Source: Epiperipatus broadwayi (lineage: Eukaryota; Onychophora; Udeonychophora; Euonychophora; Peripatidae). Taken from it: a stretch of 64,000 nucleotides of DNA. Below, one piece after another: positions 31,840 through 45,140 of the stretch. Under the pieces are notes generated by a model. That model had not been told where the DNA came from. It did no database searches and saw only the letters and a program-made list of their open reading frames with translations. Location: NCBI GenBank assembly GCA_028023455.1, contig JAQFVV010012511.1, positions 1,366,001-1,430,000 on the forward strand, given 5' to 3'. Positions within the stretch are counted from its first letter, which is position 1. Every line of letters starts with the position of its first letter. The translations under genes and the position numbers were made by a program.

Positions 31840-34800
31840 ACAGCTAGAGCACCATCATCACAAACCTTTAGGAAAACACATGGTACAGTATGTTTATAAT
31901 AAATACTGTTTAACTTTCTTCCTCTAACATATTGTGGTAATTAAGGTAAAGCAGAATTTGGCAAGTTATATAAATTGATTTTTATTTCTGATTCCTAATA
32001 TCCTACAAATTATCAAGAAATTTGTAAATTTATTTAACTTCTGATTTTTCTATACCCAATTAAATATAAAGTTTAGCACTAACTCATAATCAGTAATAAA
32101 ATAATAGTGATTTAGTTAAAATGTTTAGTAATTGCTATTTATATTTAAAAGTCATACTCATATTTCATTTAATCATCTTTTATTACATATATAATTTTGA
32201 AATTAAATCATTCTTTTAATTCAAAAAATTATGTAAATAATGATAAGAATTTGCATTCAACTGCATATAAAAACTATTCAGCTCTAGAGCTTTCTATAAC
32301 AAGAGTTAATAATAAATTTCACTTTAATAATTATTTTATTTAATATTTATTTTATGCAGATAGAAATAGTTTTCAGCTTAAATGAGAATTTCATTTGCAC
32401 AATTGAGAGTTGGATTTTTCGTTATATGTATGTTTAATATTAATTATGGAGAAAATATAAAAATATTTTTTAACAAATGAAAATAAATATTACAGTATAT
32501 TATAAAGTAAAAACAAGAGCAATTCTCTACTATAATACCACTTATAGTAAAGTAACTCTAAGAGGTGAATACCATAAGATTGTGTATTTAAAAAAATATT
32601 TCCAGAACAGTTTCTGGTTTTTGTTTTTATTAATGAAACTTTGGATTCAAAATTGGAATAAATATAGTTATAAAAAATTGTTTTTGGGTTCAAAATCTAG
32701 ATTGTTTTAAATTGTAGACTTTTAGTTTGAGTAATAAATGAAGTAGATGGTAGTAGATGCATAACAACATTACTTTCAAGTTTGAATTCAAAGCTTTAAT
32801 TATAAAAGCAAAAACCAGTCTGAGGATGGAAATTCAAATTCACTACAATCTTATATATTCAAAGTTATTGTAGGTGGCACTAAACTAAAGCCATATATTG
32901 TGTAAGCTAAAAGATATACAATTTTTTGTGACTATTGTTTATCACAAGTAACGTTCATGTTAACTGAGACTCATAACAACACACTACATTTTTTTTAATG
33001 CACTTTGCATATGCTAGAAATTATTCCACAAGAATGGATTTATATAAATTATTCTATTTTAGAATAAGAATGCAATTTATTCTCGCTAGAGATTTGACAA
33101 ATTTAAAAACACCGTAAAAGTGAAAGTCATTAATATTATTATAGTCATGAGAATATTAATTACAATTAGTTTGTCAATAAAATATAGTTCAAAGAGTTTT
33201 AGTTCTGTGTATGAGTATCTCTAAAATCAGAATTCTTTAAAGTTTATGATAATATGATAAATTGTATTAAAGAATTAACAAACTATAATAACAAAGTCTC
33301 TACTTATTTTGAAACTTAAAATTGTCTTTAAGCAGAAAACGTGTATACTAGTGTTGAAAACTAGAGACATTTTCTTATTTATAGTTTCATGTTTAAAATT
33401 CACACTAAAAAAATCTTAGCAATTGTTATTATCTAGCAAAGACTAAATAAAAGTGCTTTCAATTGTGGAAGAATAAAATTAATTAAAATCTATTCAAAAT
33501 CATAATTGCATTTTATATTCAGCTTTTTTTGTTATAAATGTTTTTAAATCTAATTTTTAAATTAATGTAATGAAGTCACTAGTTAAACAGTTAAATATAA
33601 CAAATGACAATAATTTAATTCCTTAGCCAATAAAAGTAAATTCATTAACCAGCAGTTAGTTAAATGTTAGTTTTTTTTAAAAAAAATAATAAAATATATT
33701 TACATAGTAAAATTACTTTTTAAAAAATAGTAATTTTAAATGCAAATCTTAACTCATTATTAATTACAGTCGAGTTCAGTAAATAGATATTTTAAATATA
33801 CTTTAAATAATGTGAAATTTTTTTCATAGACATACTATGCACATGTACAATTACCATTTTAATTTTATTTCCACATTCATATATAGTACATTATATAATT
33901 AGAAAATTTTCATAGGTTTTTATTATGAAAATATTAATATAACTGGATTTAAGAAAATACCAATCAGAAACAAGCATTACAAACTGAAAGTATGTCATCT
34001 AGTAATAATATTTGAACAACTTTAAATCAAAAGTATGTTCAGACAATAATATTACTAGATTGTACATTTTCAATTTGCAATATCTGTTTCCAATTGGTAC
34101 TTTGTTTAGTTATATCCTAGTTGATATTTAATTATAAAATCTACAAAGAAATCTTATTAAAATTGTTAATATTTATAATATAGTTCACTATTTAACAAAA
34201 ATGTAAAAAAAAAGTTGGATTAAAGTAATGCCCAAATCAAGACAATACATTTTGGTTTTGAACTATCATGCTAGATGAGATAAACTGTAGAAGTATATTA
34301 ATACATTCATTACTAAAGTAGTAGGAAAAAAGTAATCTAAAAAAATTCAAGTTTCATTCATGCTATATAATAATGCTGTTTTTGCACAATGATTACCATT
34401 AAATACAAAGTGCTAAATGAAAGAAATTATGGGTTATGCCATATATAATTAAGTTGCATTAACACTGCTTTGATTTTGCAATTGATTATGAAAATATCAT
34501 TGAACTTTTTTTATATATATAACCATTATTTCAGAATTAAGAAAATCTGTATTATTTTTTTTTTTTTCAAATTTAAAGGCTATCTACAAGAAAGAGATAA
34601 TGAGACAGGTAAATAAAAATGAACTATACAAAAGGAGAACTGTCTGGATAATAGTATATGCTAATTTTATTATATAACTATATATATTAATATCATATAC
34701 TTTAATAATAGATATGCTGTATTTAGAAATGTAATTATAACCATGTAGTGAAAATAATGAATAATATCAAGTTAATGAAAAAGTTACTAATGTAAGGTAT

Positions 34801-36860
34801 AACTATGCAATATTTTATTAATTAATTTTATGATTTTTTGTTATTATATTACATTTGTTAATAATGTATATATATATTAGAAGATTATTACAGAGTTTGC
34901 AGATGTAAATATTGAAACTTTTAATGAGATTTTGATTTTTTTTTTAAGAAATAAAGTTCAGCTGTGATATAACCCTCAAGCAACCAATTAAAAACTGAAT
35001 GAGAAAACTGAAATTATATCATCTACTAATAGTATTTATCTGAACCACTTTTTTCACTTTTGATTGATAACAGATCAAACAAACAAATGTTAATACTATA
35101 CATGGTTTTATTTTGCAAGTCTGGATTTTAATTGATTGATTACTTGATTACATAATAAGTTAACTAAAATTTAAAAAAACTACATAGAAAAATCTCATTA
35201 AAACTTTCAATATGTAGATAATTGATTAATGTATGTTCTTTTTATTCTGGTCTAAGAAGAAAATAATAATTTATTATAAAAGAGAATATTTCAGTTAATT
35301 ATAATATGCAGGATAGGGTGTTAGTTTATCAAAGGTTAGATACAGTTTCTGATACAAATAGCCTTCTCTATCAGCCACTTTTCTTTCTTCAGTCACAAGT
35401 TACTGTAAGGCTCAGTCATCACAAGACTTTTATGCTATTGGACATCTCTTTATACTAATTGTAATAATGGAATTATCTCAAAGGCATTCTAAATAAAGTA
35501 TACTGTCAATTGTTTTCATTGAGAGAATAGAATACATTAGAGAGCTACAATTAAGAAAGGTGTTGAAGTATTTCAGAAAGAAAGGTTTACTGCTAAGAAA
35601 TTAAAAGATAACATAAAATATCAAGTAAACAGAAAAATGGATCAGCATGTTATATAAGTGTCTGTATTTATGTTTCACAGATTGGTTTATATAGTTATCA
35701 CAAATTCACTTCTAGAGTGTCTCATCCCCCTTCCTCTTTTTTCCTTTTGAAATTGGATTGGTCATACTCATTTATGTATGGCTGTTGATTATTATTATTA
35801 TTATTATATAATTATACTTGTGTGAATTTGAATTTTGGCAGTTAAATCCAGATTTTGAATCAAAAATATATCGAAAGTCAGAAGAAAATAAATCGTATAT
35901 CGTATATAAAGAAAACTTTAAAGAAATATTTATTAAACTATTATATATAACTATTGTTATCATTTAGACATGTGTTTTAACTACTTGTAGATAATTATCT
36001 TCAGATTACAGATTTTCAGATTTTTATTAATTTTTTAAAAGTTAAAAAGATTGAAAATATATAAAAAATAAGAAAAAAGTCAATAGGAATTTGTAGATGA
36101 AGAACTGGAGTATTATTTTTTAATTATAAATAATTAGGTATAAAATAAGTCTCAGTCTGTCCGATTGATTTAAATCATTATCATTAGCCTATTATTTAAT
36201 ATTTAAATGTTATGTGATCTTTCAAAAATAAGTAAATTGAGAGAGAAGTGAATGCAATGCGTCCATTTAATGTACATGTGGACATGTGCATTATTTTTTG
36301 AAAACTAAAAGCTAGATTGAATTTCTAAAGATTATAATAAAATAAAAAACTTTTGCTAATACATTTATTTTTTAAAGTTGTAGAAGGTAATGTAATTCTT
36401 TATTTCTTAAGTAATATGAGTTTTTTTTATTTTTATGATTTATAAAAATAATTCAGACTTTAAACCATTTAAAATATTTCAAGTTTATAAATAATTTAAA
36501 ATCAAATGAAGTATTAATAATGTACAAGATGAAATTTTAGAATTATTGTCATTAAAAGAACGTAAGAATTCTTAAGGGAACTACTAACATTGAAAAGTTA
36601 AAATACTTTACAAAAAAAAAAGGGGGGGGGGGCGGGGGATATGATTTAATTACAATGACAAAAGTAATATTGAAAAAGAATTGTTTTTTTTTTTTTTAAC
36701 TGTAAAAATAATAATAATAATAAAGATTATTTTTAACTGAATTACATATTTTATTGATGTAAAAGTTAAATAAAGTTTATAGTGTAAATGATAAAGCGGT
36801 AGAATAAATTATGTTTATGAAAGTACTTAGCAACGGCAATTGCCACTGATAGTAATCAAG
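31840..36860. other. Long AT-rich spacer, nothing coding recognised
   Basis: Five kb of low-complexity AT sequence with no recognisable ORF. Near 35300-35400 the minus strand carries a GAGAAGGCTATTTGTATC...GAAAC arrangement reminiscent of the PLE C ribozyme region. This is only a weak relic. A G-rich run (36622-36638) is a simple-sequence tract. Confidence 0.45.
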
Positions 36861-36864
36861 TGGT

Positions 36865-37127
36865 CTGATATGGTGAATATATCCTTTTAAGTTTTTAAAT
36901 TACTGAAAAGCTAAAATTAATAACTGAAGTGAAACTATAAGTTTATTATTAGTAAGCTTCTATTTTATGGACTTAGCGCTTTCGGGGCCTTTACGGCTCC
37001 ATAATCATAGTCCTTTTACAGGCTGTAAGTTTTTAAAAATATATACTTGTACTGATGTTATCATCTGATATGGTGAACATATCCTTTTGAGTTTTTAAAA
37101 ATATATATTTGTATTGATGTTATCATA
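36865..37127. repeat. Short tandem and interspersed duplications
   Basis: The word ctgatatggtgaa(c/t)atatcc occurs at about 36865 and 37065. A 37-bp agtttttaaaaatatata...gatgttatcat unit occurs twice in a row, at about 37027 and 37090. Confidence 0.7.
36969..37013 (-). ncRNA. Possible decayed hammerhead ribozyme (family G)
   Basis: On the minus strand stem I GGACT/AGTCC encloses an ATGATTA core relic, a GC-rich stem II (GGAGCC/GGCCCC, one mismatch), GAAA, the self-complementary AGCGCT and A at the cleavage position. Two core bases deviate from CUGANGA. No second copy exists in this window. Confidence 0.35.
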
Positions 37128-37129
37128 TA

Positions 37130-39135
37130 TAATTATTGCTATGTTTAAAATTAAATTAACAAAGAGTATATTTTTATTAAATAAAAATATTTAATTCAGA
37201 AGTTAATTAATTAGTTACAAAACTTTTAAAAATCATACATTACAAAATCAAATAAAAGAGTATTTGATTATCATTATTTATATTATTACTATTTCTAGTA
37301 TATGATTAGACTAAAAGCTTACAAAATAATAATGCCTTAGATTGCTTTTGATACTTATGAAAAGCAAAAACGATAGGATAATAAGTGCATATCTTCTTGT
37401 TAGATCCTCTTTTTTTTTGAATTGGTTTTTATAGTTCTTTCTAGCCTTGTATGAAGGCTTAGGTAAGTACTTTTATTGAGGTTGAGTTCAAAAATTGTTT
37501 TCGAGTTTATAATCATTAGTGAGCTAACTTTCCTTAGTTACTCATGGTATTCCTTGAACTACAATATTATGATGTTTGAATCTAAGTATATTACAGAATA
37601 TTGTTTGGTAAACAATATTGGTACAAATGTAAAAAATTGATCTAACAAATGAATGTTGTTGAGACTGAGTAAGTTGGAGGTTTTGCAGGTTCTCAGAAAA
37701 AGTTATTAGTGGGATTCCAAAATATTTGCAATATATATATATATTCTCAAAATATAAAATTTACAATAATTTCTTAGAAATTTGAAAATGCAAATGATCT
37801 CTGAGCATGAGCTTTTAATCTGAGGCTCCAAAAAACCTGGCATCTGAATTAGCCCTGCATATATTATATGTTTAATTAATTAATATTAATCCATATAATT
37901 TGATAGTTAAATACATAAATATATATTTGATTAATTAGAATAGATGGGAAATGTTTGTTTATTGTTAGTAAATTTTAGAAATTATATATTATTGAAGTTT
38001 TGGTATATATATATCTGTTTACTGATGATATTATAAGTGAACACCATTGCCTTCGTTTTCATAAATGTGAATTATTTCTGTACATTGAACATATATTATT
38101 AGTTTATAATTCATATTAAATTATGAAGCAATATTAAATCTAAAAAAAAATAAAAGATTAATTTAGATGGAAAAAGAAAATATGTAATATATAATAAATT
38201 GCTACATGCACACATGAGTATTTAAATATTATTATTATCTAACTTTTTTTTAAAAAAAAAAAAAAAACATGACTAGAAAACTATATATAATATTTACTAA
38301 AATAAGTAAATTTAACTAAATAAATGTCAGCTAATTGAAAAATCAGTTTCTCAGATGAAATTTTTGATTTGCTTGTAAAATATTTTAGATTATTTTTTAA
38401 TTTCTCTACTTTTTATTTTTTATTTTTTTGAAAAGATAATTTATAATTATGATTCACATCACGATATATTTCTATGTATTAATTTTGTAGTTTATAATAC
38501 AACGTTTGTAATTTCTATTATGTCTGATAATAATAAAACTTTGATTCATTTATTTATAACTTTTCCTCCCTCCTTTCATCTTATTCCTTAATTATTTAGT
38601 TAAGATCTATAATTTGCTTTTTTGTAAATATTGTAAAAATCTCAAAGTTAAAAACATCAGTTTTTTTTTTTCTTTTTTTAATAAAGTATTGATTATGAAA
38701 AGTTATAAAAGTCTGTAATAGAAAACCTGTGTGAAATAATAAGTGATTACGGTGAGATCAATTAATTTTAATATTTGAAATATTAAAACATTTTTTCCCA
38801 TTATACTATTCATTATATAAACTGTAGTTAAAACAAGCATTAATAGATCACAGGACAATGGCCTTCCTCACAATCATTCTAAGAACAGCTTGTCATGTGC
38901 AGAGCGATAAACAGGTAAAGTTCTTTATTGCTTTATCTTTTAGTGAGAAATAGCTAGATATTCATTTAGTGGCCAATATTTGAGGAGATAAATGAGTCGG
39001 TCATTGTCCAGTTGCAAAGAAAAATTCTATTAAACCTGTTTGTAACCAGAAAAAATGTAAAGTTGTGCATAACTTGAATTAAAACCTAAGCAGGCAGTTA
39101 TAATTATGTTTGACTATTTTCATCATCTGATACTA
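37130..39135. other. AT-rich spacer; one possible first-exon-like segment
   Basis: No repeat or gene is certain. At 38858-38914 an ATG opens 19 codons (MAFLTIILRTACHVQSDKQ) ending exactly at CAG|GTAAAG, a good splice donor. It could be a signal-peptide exon, but nothing nearby supports it. Confidence 0.3.
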
Positions 39136-39315
39136 ATTGTTAAACGTTTTTTTTTTTTGAAAAAAAAATCAAACTTTATTTAAACTTTTCAAATACATAA
39201 AATAAATTAGTAATAGCACACAGATTAATATATAAAAACAATATTTCGAATAATATTCTTACTTCTCTCTTCTTTAGATATTACTGGTCTGAACAATCAC
39301 AGTATTAGCAAGATA

Positions 39316-40395
39316 ATGGAATCTGGAACCTTTAGATTCTTGAATATTGAATATAGGCAACAAGACTCCCTTTGCACCCATTTTCTCTGGGGCAGAAAGG
39401 TGGTGGCCATCAGCCTAAAAAGAACTTGTTATTCTAAAAACCTCAATGGGTTGGGCCTGCACTCCATTGACACTCTTCTGATCCAGAGATCTCGCAACAT
39501 TATCCTCATACTCTAAGCACTTCCCTGCCAATCTTGTGCATATCATTATCATGCCCACTGACATTCCTCCTCCCAGTGGCAGGCCTAGGTCATGGACCTC
39601 ACTTATTGCCAACATCCTACAAAAGGCTGGCTTTGTTATACTATCCATCAGCAGCAAACTAAAATACTGGGAAGTTTTCAATCAGACCGCAGACTTCTCC
39701 ATTGTGCCCCCTACATTCCTTAAACTTACCAATGCTCAACTAATCTGCAAATTTAAAAGGTGGTCCCTTGAGGCAGAATTCCTCGATTTCCTCCTTAAAA
39801 TCAATCTTCACTCCCCACAAATCAATTTTTGGTCAACTATAGGGGTTTCATCAAGATTTCTCCCATATGCCAGTTCTGTAAAACTGACAATGAAACTCTC
39901 CAGCACTTCCTGCTTAAATGTCCTTTTCTGCTTGGCATGAGAAATGTCATCAACTCCTGCCTTTCCTCACACAGAAATACCATCTTCAACCTCCAAGAAT
40001 CCACAGAAACAGGGGTCTTCACAGCTATTAGACTATCAGTTTTTCTCATCTATGCTCTCTGGTTGCTCCGATGTACCATCAACCGCAGGGGTTTCACCAA
40101 GATTTCTTCCATATGCCAGCTCTGTAAAACTGACAACGAAACCCTCCAGCACTTCCTGCTTAAATGTCCTTTTCTTCTTGGTGTGAGAAATGTCATCAAC
40201 TCCTGGCTTTCCTCACACAGGAATATCATCTTCAACCTCCAAGAATTTATAGAAACAGAGGTCTTCACAGCTATTAGACTATCAGTTTTTCTCATCTATG
40301 CTCTCTGGTTGCTCCGATGTACCATTATGCTTGATCAGAAAGTACATCCGGTCAATCAAAAGCTCTTGGACCTAATTCATACTCTCAAAACCTGA
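39316..40395 (+). pseudogene. LINE C-terminal domain with duplicated zinc knuckle
   Basis: Read in several plus frames. FLWGRKVVAISLKRTCYSKNLNGLGLHSIDTL near 39370-39475 matches the post-RT FLW...GGLGLP region of L1/Tx1-like LINEs (residues before about 39346 are PLE sequence read through). FKRWSLEAEFLDFLLKI follows. At 39829-40395 a 188-codon frame contains CQFCKTDNETLQHFLLKCPF, a CCHC-type knuckle, and then the same module again (CQLCKTDNETLQHFLLKCPF). The cause is a 246-bp tandem duplication (39841-40086 and 40087-40332, about 90 percent identical). Both copies keep the Cys and His ligands. RT is absent, so this is a fragment. Confidence 0.75.
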
Positions 40396-40640
40396 GACAC
40401 CAAACTAGCCCCACCTCCACTCCTCACAGACACTTGGGAAATCCTCCAACTTCCATCCTCTCAGCCTCTGTCATAGGACTCAATCATGAAGACATGCATT
40501 TCTGACCGGCCTGGACTACACACCATTTCCCATTCCCTTTTTACATGTATCCTTCCCCTCTTACCATGTTGCTTCTGTAATTTCATTTATTTTACTGTAT
40601 CTGTTTTTTTTAATGAATAAACATTTCATCACTGAGAAAA
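39346..40640 (+). mobile_element. 5'-truncated LINE (L1/Tx1-like) inserted in PLE B
   Basis: A conspicuously less AT-rich 1.3-kb segment in plus orientation, interrupting the PLE tail between 39345 and 40640. It holds the C-terminal coding part of a non-LTR retrotransposon followed by a 3' UTR with AATAAA near 40615 and an A-rich end. No clear target duplication remains. About 26 bp of the PLE seem to have been lost at the insertion point. Confidence 0.75.
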
Positions 40641-42459
40641 GAAAAGACTATTCTGTCAAAGACAACAATTAATAAAAATTTCTTACTTATCTACAATGGT
40701 CCTCCATATTTCTCCTTTTTTTTAAAGGTGAAGTTAAGGAATTCCTTTTCAAACATTATGAATTATCACATTAAATTGACTTATGGGATTGTTTGCCATT
40801 ATCATGTGAGCAGTTTTTTATAATTTTTTTTAATACTTTTTCCTTTCTATCCAATATGTTGTCTTTCCCCATTTGAAGATATATTTATTGGTACATACAT
40901 GGTCTACTTATTTAGATATATCTTCTTTTTCATTTGCAATCATCAATTTGGTTTTCTTTTAAGTGCTATTCAATGAGGCAACTGTTTTCATCAATGTACA
41001 TTCTTTTGCATCACATGTTATTTCACTGGCATAATTTTTGTTTTTCAACATTTCGAGTTTTGGTTTTGTTCAGGTTAGGATTGCTTGTAGAATAGTATTG
41101 CTTTAGAAAACTGTTATGATGTTATATTGATTGCATATTTTCTTTAGTTTGTCTGCTAATACTAGTATGGTTTATTTCTCTTTTGATGGTTATTTTTGCT
41201 GTGTATTTAAAGTTTTCTTTATGCTAGTTGCTGATAATCATTCTTCATGAGAGTTTGATGTATATAGATCTTTTATTTTTTCAAATCATTGGCTTTTGAA
41301 CAAACTTCTTTTGCTCTGTTCCATAGAGATAATATAATTCTATGTTTTGCATTTGGATGCATATTTTAAGCATTTACCTGTGTGTGACATCTTCTTCTAT
41401 AAATTGTAGTTTGATTTTTCCATAAGGGAATCTAATTACAAGACCATCTAAAAATGCCAATTTTTATACTTATTCTAATTCTATTGTGAAATTAATTGAA
41501 GGGAATATGTCACTGATGTATGTCCAGAATGTTTTGCATAATGGTTCACTATGTGGATATACACAGGGAAACCAGATGTTAGGCAAATATGGGAATATTA
41601 ATGGCTTGGTTTTAGATGCCGAGATTTTGGGAAAAGAAAATATCTCCAGAGAATAAACTATTATGAAGAATAGTTGTCTATCAGCTGTTATTAAAGAAAC
41701 CTTAAATAGACAACAAAAAAGAAACATGAAAAAAAATTATGCACATTATAGAGTCCATATATAATTGAAATAGCAGGCAAAGACCAAAGGAAATTTGCAA
41801 TCAATATACATCAAAACAAATTTCCAAAATCATAGCATTTTATGAGAAATCCTAATCTATACAAAACCTAAACTTAAAATGCCGAAAAACAAAAATTCCA
41901 TATATAAAATACTATGTTAATGTGATAGAATGTATATTGGGAAAGCAATCTCTCCATTAACAAGTGAATAAAAGAATACAAATTTATGATTAGAAATGAA
42001 GAAACAAATATTTCTAAAATAACAGACCATGTATGTACAAATGAACGTATGTTGAATTGGGAAAAGATTAAAATATGGATCACAGAGAAGAAAAACAAAA
42101 AATTGAATAAGCTGATTATATGTTAAGGCCAAACAAACCCAAATCCTGTGAGATAATTTATAGTATTTGGAAACTACTTATTAACATTGTCCTTAAGAAA
42201 AAAATGAAGAAACCAGAATAGCTTAGACAGTTAGAGTGATACTTTAAATTCCAATATTCATGAATCTAAAGGTCAGGAGGTCAATTCCCTTGCTAATAGT
42301 GTTAATAGTTAGGCCAGTTACATCTAAGAAGGGAGGGGAATAATACCATTGAAAATATGTTACACACACTAATTCATACACTATTATTAACAGTTAATGT
42401 ATTTGAAAAGTTAAAGCTTGAATTTATTTTAAAAACATTTACTGTAACATTTACTGGTG

Positions 42460-42950
42460 ACAATAACTCTATCAATAGATGTGGCACTTGCTTTGACATC
42501 TCCAAATGCTGGGCTATCTAAATAATTTGCATGTGTTTTGAATATTGCCATGATCTCTCTGTTCTTCACTGCTCAGTATTGCTATGAATATGAAGCAACC
42601 TGCCTCAAAAGCACTAAGCTTTTAATATCTTGCACTTTTTATAGCTTCTCTTTCAAGCACTTCATATGCTTTTAATTTTATTTTATTGTAATAAATAGTC
42701 TATTATTTATATAGCACAGACTTTAACAATTAATGTTATATGATTGAAAAAGACCAACATATAATTTAGTACAATTACAGTATCATCAACCCAAACTTTC
42801 AGACAAACACTAAGTATTCATTATGGATCTGATATTACATCTAACTTTAGAGATGATAAAATTTATGCCAACTGAGTTAAGTTAGTAAATCACTTAACTT
42901 TTCTATTTAAATGTAAATCTTATAGGATTAGTTTTTAAGGTTTCCATCTA
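42460..42950. other. AT-rich spacer, nothing recognised
   Basis: No motif seen between two PLE copies. Confidence 0.45.
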
Positions 42951-43239
42951 AAACCTCCAATTCACTTTTAGCAAGCCCAAAAAATTATTCAGAAAGCAAA
43001 TGAGGTTTTGTTAAAAGAAATAATAAATGTTAAAAAGTTTTTCAAGTATCAAATCTTGTGTTCATTGGTAATATAAAATATTTTCTAAAAAATAAGCCTT
43101 TTAATGAAGACTCCATAAGAGTTGTTTTAAGCAGTAAGAAAATCATATTCTAAGTTGTGTGAAACAACAAAAGATGAAACATGTAAATTTACATCAGTAT
43201 ATCAAATGTCATACTGTACCAAACAACTTAGCAGCATCA

Positions 43240-45075
43240 ACAATTAAAAACCTTAGTTCTAAACATCTAACATATGCTAAAATTTCTTTTCTGGAAAAAG
43301 GACTTAATTTTGCAATCACAGTCTAATATCTCTTTATTAGATAAAATTGCAGCAACTGAGATAGTCACTTAAAAGTTCCCTCTAGAAGAAAAAGCAGAAT
43401 TATATTAGTACATAAAAATAACACTTGAGAGACACCAAAAACCCAAATTAAACATGTTCTATGATGAAATGGATTCTATTAAATCTCAATTTAGATAAAT
43501 TTATAATCATTCTCCTTGCTGAAAAATGCAATGCTACAATTGTAATGAATACTATTGATTACCACAAAATAAGAGAGTGCCTTACTGCACACCAATACCA
43601 TAAACAGATACAAAAGCAAAGTTACAAGAATTAGTAAAAAAGCAGATACAAAAGCAAAGTTACAAGTATTAGTAAAAAAGCACTGTGGGTATTTCACTGC
43701 TTCAGAAAAAAGTATAATATTTCAGCAAACTTCCCCATCTTTATGATAATTTATCAGGATCATTAACAACTATTGCCTATTCTAGAAATTCTTCTTGGGC
43801 AAAATTTGTCAAGATTTCTTCTCAAGGTTCTTAGTCTTCTGACATACAAGACACAGTCCTTTGCCAAGGAATCTAAACACTTTGGAATTCAAAAACATGA
43901 ATATTGTGAGAAGTGATATTTTTGTATGCTTTGATGAAGCTTATTCACAAATGAACCCTGTGAACCAGAACAACTATTCCTATTGAATTCACAATGGATC
44001 TTTTTACATTCTTTATAATAACAATTTTACAACACATAATTCTTTCAACAAAATCAAGGGGTGGCTATGAATTCACCACTATCACTATTGATTAATAATA
44101 TTTATATGGAAGAACTTGAAGCCACAGTCATAAATACTACTCCATGTCTACCTAAAGTCTGGGTATGTTGATGATATATTTATTGTGTAACCACATAATA
44201 AAACATTGTTACAAACATTCTGGACATGCACCAATAATATATCTTCTTTAATTTATTTTTCAATAAAATAAAAACCAAGAACAAATTAGGCATTTTTAGA
44301 AACTCCACACAGAAAAATACTTAGTACACAGATCCAATCCCGCACAAAAAAATATGAAGTTATACTATCCCTAAAGAACAGATCAAAATAGGTTTTTCTG
44401 GAACAAGTGATGTGGCAAAAGAAAAGATCTATATAGAACAAACTCTCATGAAGACTGGTTATCCATCAGTTGTCATTAAAAAAAATTTTAAATAGACAAT
44501 GGCAATAATAATAATAATGATGATGATGATAATAATAATAATAATAATAATAAAGAAAAGAAGCAAAAGAAAAAAAAACATTTATAGATACTGTAGTATG
44601 TCCATATATACTAATGATAGCAGACAGACTAAAAAAAATCTTCAATAATTATAACATCAGAATAGCTTTTCAAAGCCACAACATTCTATGAGAAATCTTA
44701 ACCTCTACAGAACCTAAATTTGAAATTCTGAAAACAAAACTCCATCTATAAAATATATGTGAATGTTGAAGGATATCTATTGGTGAAGTCAGTCACCCCA
44801 TTAAAAAGTGATGAAAAGAACACTAACTGATGATTACAATGAAAAAGCAGAAATATCTATAACATCAGATCATGAATATACCAATGAACATATGTTTAAT
44901 TGGGAAAAAATAAAATATTGGTTAGAGAGAAAAAAGTAGAAAAAAGAAAATTTGAAGAAGCTGCTCAAATCATAATGTCAAACAACCCCATAAATCAGCC
45001 TGATGTGATAATTTATAATGGTTGAAAACCATTTTTTGGCATTATCACGTAAAGTTAAAAGCAAAGAAATCAGGA
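43240..45075 (+). pseudogene. PLE family B reverse transcriptase and GIY-YIG pseudogene
   Basis: Pieces in order across frames. LSSKHLTYAKISFLEKGLNFAIT is the PLE N-terminal LS..E..LLxKGLNF motif (about 43253-43325). IIILLAEKCNATIVMNTIDY (about 43500-43560) is the counterpart of the PADKGxxxVV motif. A TNEPCEPEQLFLL-like stretch (near 43940) follows. Next is MNSPLSLLINNIYMEELEATV, the RT4 G-PLSPxxANIYME counterpart (about 44070-44130), then the catalytic TATGTTGATGAT encoding YVDD at 44164-44175. Decayed GIY-YIG sequence begins near 44740 and ends near 45070. A 33-bp direct duplication disrupts 43608-43675. Not functional. Confidence 0.78.
44503..44552. repeat. (AAT/ATG)n trinucleotide repeat
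   Basis: About 50 bp of AAT and GAT triplets within the PLE family B linker. Confidence 0.9.
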
Positions 45076-45140
45076 GGATCTTCATAGATAAATATATAAA
45101 ATTTCTATCGATTACTGTCTTTGGCAGAATAGCCTAATTA

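Larger units (their letters stand above)
39140..42450 (-). mobile_element. Penelope-like element family B, foldback copy 2, interrupted
   Basis: Minus arm: tail at 39140-39345, broken by a LINE fragment, resuming at about 40640 and continuing through decayed GIY-YIG and linker sequence to about 41635. Plus arm: about 41640-42450, with decayed GIY-YIG and tRNA-like region (GAATAGCTTAGACAGTTAG), then the tail. The parts match copy 1 at 29.86-31.84 kb in the same order. All coding frames are broken. The oldest-looking of the three family B copies. Confidence 0.75.
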
